Positions 24,849-33,932 of a DNA stretch of 41,268 bases are shown one piece after another. How positions within the stretch are numbered: position 1 is the first letter of the stretch; each line of letters begins with the position of its first letter. Below the pieces are notes generated by a model, which was not told the origin of the DNA, did no database searches, and was given only the letters and a program-made list of their open reading frames with translations. The stretch is from NCBI GenBank assembly GCA_964429695.1, contig CAYSCS010000086.1:1-41268 (forward strand). Direction: 5' to 3'. Origin of the DNA: CAYSCS01 sp964429695 (GTDB taxonomy: Bacteria; Acidobacteriota; Aminicenantia; Aminicenantales; Aminicenantaceae). Position numbers and translations under genes: made by a program.

Positions 24849-25829
24849 CTAAATCATAGAATATAGGTCATTAGGCCTTAATTTTTCGGAGGCTAAGGAG
24901 AGCGGCTCTTCCTTTCTTAGCTTGAGCAATCTTAAAGCAATCGGGTAACAAATTGCTCCCCATATGAATCCGAAGAATGGGTCAGCTGCATGATGATAAC
25001 CCAAATAGACTGTGGAAAAGGCAACCCCAAAAGCCATAGGCATCAAAAAATACCCTATCACTCTTTCATAACGAAGGGCTACCAGAGACCAGACTAAAAC
25101 AGCAGAAATATGAGAGGAAGGGAAGGTCCCTCCTCTTACTGCTCCATTGGCTTGAATTAAGCGGGTAACTTCAGCAAAAAAATATCCTGTATAATGATTG
25201 TTGTTCAAGCCCGAAAGGGTCTCGGTCATATTCGGGGCAAGAGTCGGAAAAAGATAAAAAAGACAATAATTGGAAAAATAGGTGAACGTCGCCATCGAGA
25301 AGGCGGCAAAAGTTTCCTCCCTTCTGCCCTTAAGATAAAGAGGCAAGATGACGACAGGCATGAACAGATAATAACCCGAATAAAAAAAAGTCATGAGTTC
25401 ATCGAGCCACGGTCGATAAATCCCTTGGAACCAGAGCGTAGGATGAACTCTAAATACTAACTTATCAAGACGTATGATTGAATCCGTAGCCCAATAATTT
25501 CCAAACACCATCGGCACTAGAGCATCCAGCTCTCCCCATCCGAAAAGAATCACCACCACAGGGTAGAAGGTCCTCATAATCCAGAGGAGTTTTCTTTGAG
25601 GATTTTTCTCTCCTGCACGAACTGTTTCCAGAATAGAGACTATGAGTACTCCATGGAGGATAAAATAGAAAGCCCAGTTCTCGACCTTCTCATGAAAAAT
25701 GAAAAGAAGAAGACCAATAAGCGATAAGTAACCAAGACAGTTAAAGTCAACTAAACGAAATTTGAAGCCTCCATAACGCCTCTTCCAGAATAAAGCTATC
25801 TTTTCGGCTAAACCAGTTAAAAGCCCCAA
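24849..25829 (-). CDS. PAP2-superfamily membrane phosphatase/transferase
   Basis: The 326-residue integral membrane protein has about seven membrane segments. PAP2 motifs are FPSSH with H240 and STVYLGYHHAAD with H279 and D283. The arginine usual in the last motif (SRxxxxxHxxxD) is T273, a variation seen in PAP2_3/IPC-synthase-like relatives. It probably acts on a lipid phosphate or transfers a phospho-head-group at the membrane. The start is TTG with AGGAGA upstream. The gene follows the CPBP protease by 10 bases and is third in the SDR-CPBP-PAP2 operon. Confidence 0.85.
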   Translation of the reverse strand: MGLLTGLAEKIALFWKRRYGGFKFRLVDFNCLGYLSLIGLLLFIFHEKVENWAFYFILHGVLIVSILETVRAGEKNPQRKLLWIMRTFYPVVVILFGWGELDALVPMVFGNYWATDSIIRLDKLVFRVHPTLWFQGIYRPWLDELMTFFYSGYYLFMPVVILPLYLKGRREETFAAFSMATFTYFSNYCLFYLFPTLAPNMTETLSGLNNNHYTGYFFAEVTRLIQANGAVRGGTFPSSHISAVLVWSLVALRYERVIGYFLMPMAFGVAFSTVYLGYHHAADPFFGFIWGAICYPIALRLLKLRKEEPLSLASEKLRPNDLYSMI

Positions 25830-25839
25830 GCCTTATCTC

Positions 25840-26553
25840 CTACATACTTAAAACTATGAAAAAATCCAGAATCACGCCGATTAAATAGTGCATAAAAAAA
25901 ACCCAGATGATCGAACGGGTTCGGATGGCTATAATTCCAAAAAGAAAACCGGCAAGTAGGGAAGAAAAAATCTCTCCTACTGGCATTCCTATGTGCCACA
26001 GACAGGAAGGAATTACCTGGACGCAGATCGCAGGCCAGTCTCCAAAGCTCTCCCTTAACCCAAAAAGCATGAACCCACGGAAGAAAAATTCCCACGCAAT
26101 ATAAAAAAATAATCCTCTTAAAATCTGGAAGCGAAAAAAATAGAATGCACTTTCACTTATAGCTTTATCAAAAGGGAAAGAGAAACGCATTTCTTGGGTT
26201 TGAGAGGCGGGGTAAAGCAATACACCTGCAATCAAAATCAGAAGAATGATAGAGACTTTTAAACCCCTTCTCCAGTCTCCCAGGATGAGTCCGTAGTCTC
26301 TAAGGCTTTCCTTGAAAACCAAAGTCACAAGCACTCCAGGAATTACCCCCATTAACACAAATGCCGTTACAAACATGTAGAGAGAGGATTCAAATTCCCC
26401 AAAAAAAGGGAAAGTTTTCCGGGCAAAGGAAATTGAGCCAAAGTAGCGATGAAAGGCAGGAATAAATGCACCAAGAAAAAGAATGAGGGTCGCTTTTAGC
26501 TGCTCGTGAGAGTAGAGTCCCTCAGGATTTAGAATTTTTAATGACTGTTTCAC
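25840..26553 (-). CDS. CPBP-family intramembrane protease
   Basis: The 237-residue polytopic protein has the CPBP (PF02517, Abi) motifs. Motif 1 reads WEFFFRGF, with E155 and R159. A histidine follows in CLWHIGM (about 197), and the last motif IIWVFFMHYLIG has another. Known members cleave within membranes, as in CAAX processing or bacteriocin immunity. Motif 1 has one Glu (EFFFR) instead of the common EExxxR, as in several bacterial subfamilies. The start overlaps the SDR stop by 4 bases (ATGA), so translation is probably coupled. The substrate is unknown. Confidence 0.87.
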   Translation of the reverse strand: MKQSLKILNPEGLYSHEQLKATLILFLGAFIPAFHRYFGSISFARKTFPFFGEFESSLYMFVTAFVLMGVIPGVLVTLVFKESLRDYGLILGDWRRGLKVSIILLILIAGVLLYPASQTQEMRFSFPFDKAISESAFYFFRFQILRGLFFYIAWEFFFRGFMLFGLRESFGDWPAICVQVIPSCLWHIGMPVGEIFSSLLAGFLFGIIAIRTRSIIWVFFMHYLIGVILDFFIVLSM

Positions 26554-27581
26554 TTTCTACCTCTCTCTCCCAAAACCTCTTTTTGAAGCCAGGCTACAGT
26601 ATGAGTCAATGCATCTTGAAAGGGAGTTATCCGGTAACCTAGTTCTTTTTTGGCTTTCTCAGATGAAAAAGCCCAGTTTCTGGCAAATACCTTAACCCAG
26701 CCTGGAGTGAGCAGAGGATAAATGCTCAATTTTTTAGCAAGGAAGAGCTGTAATCTGGAAAAGGTGAATGCCATCCACAAGGGGATATGGAACATTCTGT
26801 ATTTCTTTCCAGATATGGCTCCCAATACTTCGAAAAATCTGTTATAAGAGAGGTTTTCTCCCCCTAAAATATATTTTTCCCCGGGCTTTCCCCTTAAAAG
26901 CGCAAGCCACATTCCCTCTACCACATCCTTGATGTAGGCATAATTTCCCACAGATGTGCCATCCGAAAGAATCAAGCGCCACTTTTTTTGAAGATAAAGC
27001 TTAATCATTCTGGTCACCGAATTCGCTTCGCTCAGGAGTCCTGGACCAAAAAGCCTGGTAGGGCTAACAATCACCACAGGAAGCCCTTCCTTAAAAAAAA
27101 TATCTGCCACCTCTTCCGCCCTAGACTTTGTTCTTTCGTATTCGGTGAAGAAATCTTCTTCTCTTCTCCACGACTCATCAACGGGCATAGTCTTAGACGA
27201 GCCGAAGGTCATGCAGGTGGAAGTATGAATTACCTTCTTTACTCCAGCCTTTCGCGAAACTTCAAGAACATTTCGGGTGCCTTTGACATTGACCTCAAAA
27301 AAAGAGCCAGGGTCTTTAGCCCAATTCTTGGCATAGGCTGCAAGATGAAAAACGAAATCACAACCTTCGATTGCTCTTTCGAGACTCTGGACATCGAGGA
27401 TGTTACCCAGACATATCTCCACTGAGTCATTCAAAAAATTTGAAAAATCCGAGGTTGGGCGGCAGAGAAGCTTGAGGAAAAAGCCCTTTGCTTCCAGAAA
27501 TTTAGCGAGGTTGGAGCCAATGAATCCAGTTGCTCCAGTTATAAGAACCCTCTTTCCTGATTTTAAAACTTCATCTTCCAT
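26550..27581 (-). CDS. Extended SDR: NAD(P)-dependent epimerase/reductase
   Basis: The 343-residue protein has an N-terminal NAD(P)-binding motif TGATGFIGSN (G16, G19, G22), the acidic strand end LCRPTSD, FHLAAYAKNW, and the catalytic YERTK (Y148, K152) with STCMTFG supplying the Ser/Thr. It resembles sugar-nucleotide epimerases, HpnA-like and dihydroflavonol-reductase-like SDRs. Substrate is not predictable from sequence. The Shine-Dalgarno is weak. It is the first gene of an operon with an intramembrane protease and a PAP2 protein, so a role in envelope lipid or glycan modification is plausible. Confidence 0.88.
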   Translation of the reverse strand: MEDEVLKSGKRVLITGATGFIGSNLAKFLEAKGFFLKLLCRPTSDFSNFLNDSVEICLGNILDVQSLERAIEGCDFVFHLAAYAKNWAKDPGSFFEVNVKGTRNVLEVSRKAGVKKVIHTSTCMTFGSSKTMPVDESWRREEDFFTEYERTKSRAEEVADIFFKEGLPVVIVSPTRLFGPGLLSEANSVTRMIKLYLQKKWRLILSDGTSVGNYAYIKDVVEGMWLALLRGKPGEKYILGGENLSYNRFFEVLGAISGKKYRMFHIPLWMAFTFSRLQLFLAKKLSIYPLLTPGWVKVFARNWAFSSEKAKKELGYRITPFQDALTHTVAWLQKEVLGERGRK

Positions 27582-27815
27582 AAAAAGTTCAACCGGAGCT
27601 CAGAGAAAATTATAAATACCAAGGATTCATCCAATCTCTTCGCTTAACCTTCAAGCCTTTATCCTCATGTTTGAAGAAATCCTCTCTCCGACTCCACAAA
27701 AAAGCATATATCTAGAGCGGAAGAATTGTCAATTCAAGAACTCATTTGGGTTAAGAGATAGCATCCACCTCATGGGGAAGTAATATATGGAGAAGGAGGT
27801 AAGGTTAAAAGAAGG

Positions 27816-28769
27816 TTATTTTTTCCTGAGGCTTATATCCCCGCTAAAAGTCTTAAGTGAGACCTCGGCTCCTCCTCCATTCACCGCACCCTGTATTCCC
27901 TTTTCTCTTATTCTCCCCAACGTCAGAATTTCAAACTCACTCTCAATCGAACCACTGAAGGTGCTGGCCTCAAGATTAAAGGCCGATGTTGGGGGAAGAT
28001 GAAGCTCGATATCTCCGCTATGGGAGGATAAAGTGTATCTTCCTTGAGGATTTATCTCTCCCTCAAACAAAATTGAGCCACTCACCGTTTTCCCTTTCAA
28101 AATAGAGGCATCTGAAACTCCACTCAAGACCACATCCCCGCTTACTGTCTCAAAATCGAGAGATCCTTTTATTCCTTTGACTTTTATGTCTCCTGAAACA
28201 GTTCCCAGTAAGGAATCCCCAACGACCTCTTCGACCACTATATCCCCACTCACGCTCTTGCATTCAACTCCCTTATTTGCCTCCCTGACTTCAATTTCTC
28301 CGCTTACTGAGTCTGCCCTAAGTGAGCCTCCGATTTCAAAGAGTCTCACTTCCCCACTCACAGATTTCACTTTTATCGAAGCCTCATCAGGAATAGTCAA
28401 GTGATAATGAACGGTAACATTTACTGATTTAAAAAAGGTCTTAGGATAATCACTCTCAATCTTCAAAATATTTCCTTCCTTTGTGATTTCAATTATGACT
28501 CGCTCTGCATTTTCTTTTGCCCGAGAAAGCGAGGAGGCCCTGGAGACCTTGAGGGCATCAATCTTTACTTCAGCCTTGTCCCAAGTTCTAACTTCAATAT
28601 CACCTGAAACATTGGATAAGATGACTGTCCCCTCTTTGGTAAGCTCAACAGTCTTCTCGAATTTTTCCTCATAACTTTCTCTCTCTGCAGCCCAAGAAAG
28701 GAAAAGAGCCGAATTGAAAAAAACAAGTGAGAATAGAGTAAACATAAATAAATAATTGAATTTTTTCAC
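27816..28769 (-). CDS. Exported DUF4097-type beta-helix protein
   Basis: The 317-residue protein has a signal peptide (about 1-27) followed by short repeats with the core [V/F/H]SG[DES][IV]. About ten copies run from near residue 53 to the C-terminus, which predicts a right-handed beta-solenoid (DUF4097, adhesin-like). The start is GTG with AAGGAGAG upstream. It lies 15 bases after the anti-sigma factor gene, so it is probably the third member of that operon and may act at the cell surface or periplasm in the same stress response. The molecular function is unknown. Confidence 0.88.
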   Translation of the reverse strand: MKKFNYLFMFTLFSLVFFNSALFLSWAAERESYEEKFEKTVELTKEGTVILSNVSGDIEVRTWDKAEVKIDALKVSRASSLSRAKENAERVIIEITKEGNILKIESDYPKTFFKSVNVTVHYHLTIPDEASIKVKSVSGEVRLFEIGGSLRADSVSGEIEVREANKGVECKSVSGDIVVEEVVGDSLLGTVSGDIKVKGIKGSLDFETVSGDVVLSGVSDASILKGKTVSGSILFEGEINPQGRYTLSSHSGDIELHLPPTSAFNLEASTFSGSIESEFEILTLGRIREKGIQGAVNGGGAEVSLKTFSGDISLRKK

Positions 28770-28784
28770 CTTAATCTCTCCTTT

Positions 28785-29492
28785 TTAGAGAAATTTATTC
28801 GAGTCTTCTCCTCTTGAATAAGCAGATTTTGTGCTTATTATTTTATGGAGAAGATCCAGCTTTTCGCCATAGACAAACAATAAATGGTCATAAAGCTCGA
28901 GATTCGAAGAATCTTCGCGCATTTCCTTCTCTAAATTATGTATGGACGAAGAAATGAGCGCTAGATTTTTGCGGAAGACCTCTATAATTTCCGGGTCAAG
29001 CTCACTCTGGGCGGAAAAGGCTACCTTAGAAAGAGAATCGAAAGCTTGCCTATAATTTAGTTCTGCCTCCTTTAGTTTCGCCAGAGCATAAGCTTGGGGA
29101 TCACTCATGGGCAAGATGTTCTTTTCTTTTAGAGGGCGATAACTCAAAAACAAAACTACTCCGCATAAGACTAACACCCCAGCCGAGACAAACACATACC
29201 TTAAATTTTTCTGAGAAAGGAGGCTTGGTAATAATTTTTCTCGAGAAAATTTAACTCTTTCAGCTTGCTGAGCTTTCTCTTCCACACCGGAGACTATCCT
29301 CGACCAGAGGTGGGGTGAAGGGTGCATGACTTTTAATCCCCTTGCCTCCTGCAAAATCTCCTCTAGCTCTCCAAGAAATGATCTGCAATCTTGACAAGAA
29401 TTTAAGTGGTTCTTTAGATTTATTTCTTTTTCCTTTTCGAGAATGCCATCGAGGTAGTCATTAATCCATTTTTTTGCCTTTGAGCACCTCAT
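28785..29492 (-). CDS. Anti-sigma factor with zinc-finger domain
   Basis: The 235-residue membrane protein has an N-terminal anti-sigma zinc finger (zf-HC2) with C3, H29, C33 and C36 (HLNSCQDC), a cytoplasmic linker, one transmembrane segment (about 108-128, YVFVSAGVLVLCGVVLFLS), and a periplasmic helical C-terminus. It should hold the ECF sigma factor at the membrane and release it on signal. Its start lies 3 bases after the sigma stop, with AAGGAGG upstream, so the two are coupled. The periplasmic part has no catalytic motif. Confidence 0.9.
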   Translation of the reverse strand: MRCSKAKKWINDYLDGILEKEKEINLKNHLNSCQDCRSFLGELEEILQEARGLKVMHPSPHLWSRIVSGVEEKAQQAERVKFSREKLLPSLLSQKNLRYVFVSAGVLVLCGVVLFLSYRPLKEKNILPMSDPQAYALAKLKEAELNYRQAFDSLSKVAFSAQSELDPEIIEVFRKNLALISSSIHNLEKEMREDSSNLELYDHLLFVYGEKLDLLHKIISTKSAYSRGEDSNKFL

Positions 29493-29495
29493 TTT

Positions 29496-30146
29496 CTACC
29501 TCCTTAAAAATCTTTTTTTCTCAAGAAAATTTCTTATCTTCATCCTTGCTTTAAAGAGTTGAGACTTAGAAGTTCCTGTTTTCCAGCCGAATATCTCTGC
29601 TATCTCTTCATGCTTGAACCCCTGAACATCATGAAGGAGAAAGACGCTCTTCAGTTTGGAAGGAAGGTTTTCTATTGCCTCATCGAGAGGTTTTTTTAGC
29701 TCTTCACAGGTGAATTTTTCCTCTTCAGGGAGTGAGGATTCAACCTCATCAAAAGAAACCATCTTCCTCTCTTCTCTCTTTTCCCTTAAATAGCTATAAT
29801 AAGTATTTAAGGCGATTCTAAAAGCCCAGGGCTGAAACATGCTTTCATCCTCAAGCCTGCAAAGGTTAGTAAAAATCTTAATGAAGACTTCCTGCAATAA
29901 ATCTTCTGAAGTTTCATAATCATAAGTATGGCGATAGAGCAGATTGAACAAAGGACGCTTGTAAAGTTCATAAAGCGCTTCCATAGCGTGCTTATTTCCC
30001 TTCAGGCTTTCTGTGATTAATTGCTTTTCTGAGCATGAATCAAGATTCTGAAGAGTTAGCTTATCCTTCTCACTTTGATTCATAACAGGGGTTAATATTT
30101 TTCCCCTCATTCTAACATAATTTGTTGCTCGATAGCCTCCAGGCAA
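29496..30146 (-). CDS. ECF RNA polymerase sigma factor
   Basis: The 216-residue protein has region 2 (about 55-120: EALYELYKRPLFNLLYRHTY, EDLLQEVFIKIF, FQPWAFRIALNTY) and region 4 (about 155-210: AIENLPSKLKSVFLLHDVQG, KHEEIAEIFGWKTGTSKSQL), with no region 1.1 or 3. The chosen start is TTG with GGAGAGG upstream. ATGs at codons 13 and 22 would give a more usual N-terminus and keep both domains, but lack good sites. It is the first gene of the sigma/anti-sigma/DUF4097 operon, which such sigma factors commonly autoregulate. No autoregulatory promoter motif was recognised upstream. Confidence 0.92.
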   Translation of the reverse strand: MPGGYRATNYVRMRGKILTPVMNQSEKDKLTLQNLDSCSEKQLITESLKGNKHAMEALYELYKRPLFNLLYRHTYDYETSEDLLQEVFIKIFTNLCRLEDESMFQPWAFRIALNTYYSYLREKREERKMVSFDEVESSLPEEEKFTCEELKKPLDEAIENLPSKLKSVFLLHDVQGFKHEEIAEIFGWKTGTSKSQLFKARMKIRNFLEKKRFLRR

Positions 30147-30407
30147 TTTTCCTCTCCAGCTTAAACTAAGATGATAAGCATTCTTTTCGTTCCTTTATAT
30201 CTTGATGAAAAATTAAATAAAAAGGTTGCCTGTTTTTTTAATAAATTTTAAAACAATGAGAATCTTATTCTTTATAATCAGTTTAAACAATAGAAAATAA
30301 ATTAAAATCATTCTAGGGCAGGCAAGAAGAAAAAATATATTCTAATAAGCTTGGGGAAAGAAAGATTGAATTTATGGCGAAAATAGACCTTATCCTTTTC
30401 TTAAGGG

Positions 30408-30442
30408 CTGACATGTCAGGAACAAAAATAGACATTTCCTGA
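30408..30442. promoter_or_regulatory. Overlapping inverted repeats, possible operator
   Basis: A perfect 12-base palindrome, CTGACATGTCAG (30408-30419), overlaps a second inverted repeat, TCAGGAA (30416-30422) with TTCCTGA (30436-30442). They lie about 50-80 bases upstream of the acylase promoter, in the 400-base divergent region shared with the sigma factor gene. They look like a regulator site. The protein that might bind is not known. Confidence 0.4.
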
Positions 30443-30489
30443 AATTAATTTTTGCCGAAAGGCTAGTATCTACTCAAGATGATTTAGTT

Positions 30490-30518
30490 TTGACACTCAA
30501 TTCTGAGAATAGTATTAA
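30490..30518 (+). promoter_or_regulatory. Sigma-70-type promoter of the acylase operon
   Basis: TTGACA (30490-30495), a 17-base spacer and TATTAA (30513-30518) form a near-consensus promoter. It is followed by a short leader and TTGGAGGG before the acylase ATG at 30547. The rest of the 400-base region (30147-30546) has no gene. Confidence 0.7.
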
Positions 30519-30546
30519 ATATTTATAATTTTTTTGGAGGGAAGCC

Positions 30547-32976
30547 ATGAGGATAGCTCTTCTAAAAATATTAATCACCATAATTTCTCTTATTCTGTTT
30601 GGAGCTTCTCCTCATGCCCTCAATTCGGCAATCAAAAAGGAAACTATTAAGCTCAGTGGACTCTCTGAAGAAGTTGAAATAATCAAAGACAGATGGGGCA
30701 TTTCCCATATCTTCGCCGGTTCAGAGAAGGACCTCTTCTTTGCACAGGGTTTCAATGTGGCTCGAGACAGATTATTTCAGCTCGAGGTTTGGCGCAGAAA
30801 GGCAACTGGAACCCTCTCTGAAATTTTAGGCGAAAAGGCATTGAAGAGTGATATAGGTTCACGCTTGCTCAAGGCGCGAGTAGAGCTTGAAAAAGAAATG
30901 ACGCATTACCATCCAAATGGTAAAGAGATTTTAACCTCTTTTGTAAAGGGCATAAATTCATACATTGAGCTTGCTGAAAAAAATCCCTCACTCCTTCCTT
31001 TAGAATTTAAAATCATGCGTTTTTCACCCGGGAAATGGACAGAGGAGGTGGTTTTATCGCGACATAATGGACTTTTCCGCAACGCAAGTCATGAAATAAT
31101 TCTTTCTAAATCCCTGAATCTTTTAGGTGAAGAGAAGGTAAAGAAACTCATAAATTTTCAACCCTTCTCTCCCCAGCTTTCTCCCGCTCAAGGTGTTGAA
31201 CTTGGTAGAATCTCGGAAAAAATACTCGAGTTCTACAATGCCCTACACTCTGAAGTTAAAATAAACTCTGAGGATATTGAAGATTCCTCTCCTCTCAAAG
31301 AAATGAAGATTGAGCCCTACAACCCCTTAAGATTATTTTTTCCCCCCCTTATTCATCCCTTAATATTTTGGGGAAGTAACAACTGGGTTTTAAGAGGAAG
31401 ATTGACAACTTCTGGATTCCCGATGATGGCCAACGACCCCCATCGAAGTCTTCAAATCCCTTCCCTTAGATACTGGGTACATCTTCATGCACCCGGCTGG
31501 AATGTGGTGGGAGGAGGGGAACCAGCCTTACCTGGAGTCTCAATCGGACACAATGAATACGGGGCGTGGGGACTTACAATTTTCGCCATAGACCAGGAAG
31601 ACATTTATATTTATCAAACAAACCCTTCGAATCCTAATCAGTATCTTTATCGAGGAGAATGGGAAGAGATGGAAATAATCCGCGAAAATATCCCCGTCAA
31701 AGGAAGGGGAAATGTCGAGGTCGAATTAAAATTCACCCGACATGGTCCTGTGCTTCAAGAAGACCTGAAAAATCGTCTCTGCTATGCGCTCAGAGCTGCA
31801 TGGCTTGAGATTGGTGGTGCACCCTATCTTGCCAGCTTAAGGATGGATCAGGCTAGAAACTGGCAGGAATTTCGCAAGGCCTGCAGTTTCTCCCACACTC
31901 CATCGGAGAACATGGTCTGGGTCGACCGCGAAGACAATATCGGATGGCAAGCCTCAGGAATCACCCCCATAAGAAAAGGGTGGGAAGGACTTCTTCCGGT
32001 TCCAGGTGACGGTCGATTTGAATGGGAGGGATATCTTCCCCTCTTGGAACTTCCCCATTCTTTCAATCCTCAGGAAGGATTCATAGCCACGGCGAACGAG
32101 TTTAATGTTCCCTCCGGTTATCCTCATGCGCTCGGCTTTATCTGGAGCGAGCCCTATCGCGCCCTAAGGATTAAGGAAGTCCTGAATTCAAGAAAAAAGT
32201 TCAGCCTGAAGGAAATGATGAGCCTTCAGCATGACGTGCTTTCGATTCCTGCCAGAATTATCATTCCTCTACTCGAACCTCTTGCCTCAGAAGATGAGAT
32301 AACCAACAGGGCTCTGAAGATGCTCTTGAAGTGGAATTTTCTGATGGAAAAAGATTCACCTGAAGCAGCTATCTTTGCCAGCTGGATGAGAAGACTTTCC
32401 ACGAATTTCTGGAACCTTTGCTTACCTGAAAAGAAAGAGGTCCTCCTTCCCCTTCTTTCAATGGAAAAAATGGTTGAACTTCTGATGACACCTGATGAAA
32501 CCTTTGGCCAAAACCCTCTCCTCACCCGCGATAAACTCCTTGTGCGAAGTCTTGATGAAGGAGTTAAGGACCTCATCACTCGCTTCGGAAAGGATATGCG
32601 CAAATGGAGATATGGGGATGAAAAGTTTCATCATGTTAAGATTCGACATAGCCTAAGTGCGGCTCTAAGTGACAATCTTCAAAAAAAGCTTGATGTGGGA
32701 CCAATAGCGAGGGGCGGTTCTTCCTTCACCGTAAATATGACCACAAACGAGGATAACCAAAATGCTGGCGCCAGCTTCCGCATCATCGTTGACCTCAAGG
32801 ACTGGGATAACACTTTGGGAACAAATTGTCCTGGACAGTCTGGCGACCCCCGAAGCCCGCACTATTCAGATTTATTCGAGCCTTGGGCAAGGGGAGAATA
32901 TTTCCCTGTCTTTTTCTCCCGAAAGAAAATAGAATCTGTTGCCGAAAGCATAACCATTCTTAAGCCAGGAGGTTGA
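30547..32976 (+). CDS. Penicillin acylase family protein (Ntn hydrolase)
   Basis: The 809-residue protein has a signal peptide (about 1-24), the alpha-chain region with YAxDRLFQ-like motif (FNVARDRLFQLEVWRRKATGT near 68-88), and the self-cleavage site GSNNW with the new N-terminal nucleophile S277. The beta chain contains PMMANDPH just after it and a conserved C-terminal part (DWDNTLGTNCPGQSGDPRSP). The family hydrolyses N-acyl amides, such as penicillins, acyl-homoserine lactones and other acylated amines, in the periplasm. The true substrate is unknown. The isochorismatase follows 3 bases later, with its ribosome site inside this gene's end. Confidence 0.93.
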   Translation: MRIALLKILITIISLILFGASPHALNSAIKKETIKLSGLSEEVEIIKDRWGISHIFAGSEKDLFFAQGFNVARDRLFQLEVWRRKATGTLSEILGEKALKSDIGSRLLKARVELEKEMTHYHPNGKEILTSFVKGINSYIELAEKNPSLLPLEFKIMRFSPGKWTEEVVLSRHNGLFRNASHEIILSKSLNLLGEEKVKKLINFQPFSPQLSPAQGVELGRISEKILEFYNALHSEVKINSEDIEDSSPLKEMKIEPYNPLRLFFPPLIHPLIFWGSNNWVLRGRLTTSGFPMMANDPHRSLQIPSLRYWVHLHAPGWNVVGGGEPALPGVSIGHNEYGAWGLTIFAIDQEDIYIYQTNPSNPNQYLYRGEWEEMEIIRENIPVKGRGNVEVELKFTRHGPVLQEDLKNRLCYALRAAWLEIGGAPYLASLRMDQARNWQEFRKACSFSHTPSENMVWVDREDNIGWQASGITPIRKGWEGLLPVPGDGRFEWEGYLPLLELPHSFNPQEGFIATANEFNVPSGYPHALGFIWSEPYRALRIKEVLNSRKKFSLKEMMSLQHDVLSIPARIIIPLLEPLASEDEITNRALKMLLKWNFLMEKDSPEAAIFASWMRRLSTNFWNLCLPEKKEVLLPLLSMEKMVELLMTPDETFGQNPLLTRDKLLVRSLDEGVKDLITRFGKDMRKWRYGDEKFHHVKIRHSLSAALSDNLQKKLDVGPIARGGSSFTVNMTTNEDNQNAGASFRIIVDLKDWDNTLGTNCPGQSGDPRSPHYSDLFEPWARGEYFPVFFSRKKIESVAESITILKPGG

Positions 32977-32979
32977 AAA

Positions 32980-33573
32980 TTGATTGAATTCGAAAAAAAC
33001 TTTCAAGCTTTAAATTCACACAGATGGAAGCCAAGGAAAGGGAAAACCGCCCTTCTCCTAATAGACCTCCAAGAATACTTCAGAGATTATGTTAATCCCA
33101 TTTTGAATAATATCTTGCGCGTCATTGAAGTCTCGCATGAGAAAAAAATTCCCATAATCTTTACCCAGCATGGAAATCTTCCAGAAGAAAAACAAAATCT
33201 TCTTAGGATGTGGTGGGGAGGGCTCATCTTCAAGGGTAGTCCTGAAGCTCGACTCCTTCCCGAGATTCGAGTGGGGAAGAATGAGTTCCTGGTTGAAAAA
33301 ACAAGGTACAGTGCTTTTTTTAAAACCTCGCTTGAAGATAAATTGAAACAATTAAAAATAAGGGACTTGGTTATTGGAGGCGTGATGACTAACCTCTGCT
33401 GCGAGACAACAGCCAGAGATGCCTTTATGAGAGATTTCAGGGTGTTTTTTCTCGCTGATGGAACTTCAACCGTAAGCGAGAAACTTCATCTTGCTTCGCT
33501 GAAGAACCTCAGCTTTGGATTTTCCATTCTCCTTACCTCCAGGCAATGGGAAGAATTGCTGAGGAACTGGTGA
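32980..33573 (+). CDS. Isochorismatase-family cysteine hydrolase
   Basis: The 197-residue protein has the catalytic triad of the family: D29 (LLLIDLQ), K107 (VEKTRYSAF) and C140 (VMTNLCCETTARDAF; the second Cys, C141, replaces the common Val). It may be a nicotinamidase, isochorismatase or N-carbamoyl-amine hydrolase; sequence alone does not decide. The start is TTG with AGGAGG about 7 bases upstream, inside the acylase gene. It is probably co-translated with the acylase, but it has no signal peptide, so it works in the cytoplasm on something that follows from the acylase product or is co-regulated with it. Confidence 0.9.
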   Translation: MIEFEKNFQALNSHRWKPRKGKTALLLIDLQEYFRDYVNPILNNILRVIEVSHEKKIPIIFTQHGNLPEEKQNLLRMWWGGLIFKGSPEARLLPEIRVGKNEFLVEKTRYSAFFKTSLEDKLKQLKIRDLVIGGVMTNLCCETTARDAFMRDFRVFFLADGTSTVSEKLHLASLKNLSFGFSILLTSRQWEELLRNW

Positions 33574-33932
33574 AAGTAGATCTAAATCTCATTGCGCAAA
33601 AAAGGATGCTCCTCGCTCCCTTTATGTGTATGAGTCAGCCTAAAAGGATGATTATGTGCGCCTCTCAAAAGGCAATTTTCTATTCATATTTTCTTTTGTT
33701 TAAAGGTTCGAGGAAAAAATTATTTTGAAAACAAGAAAGATTATCCATTCTCTGGTTTCGCTGACTCAGTGTCTCACGTTTTCTTCCCTCTTCAAATTAA
33801 TAGCTTCAAATTACCAATCTTTAATATTCAATAAAAAATTTAGAGTGGCTATTTAAGATAATCGAGCATGAGCAAAGGAAAATTCAGAGAACAAAGAGGC
33901 AACCCATGTTTAAATAAAATTCATGATGATTC
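33574..33932. other. Intergenic region between convergent genes, nothing recognised
   Basis: This spacer lies between the isochorismatase stop and the stop of the leftward cytochrome gene. A 60-codon frame overlaps its left part (33546-33728) but has no protein-like character. No clear terminator hairpin was found. Confidence 0.5.

Noticed and set aside
33546..33728. 60-codon plus-strand frame after the isochorismatase
   Set aside because: It overlaps the real gene end in another frame and has no protein-like pattern.
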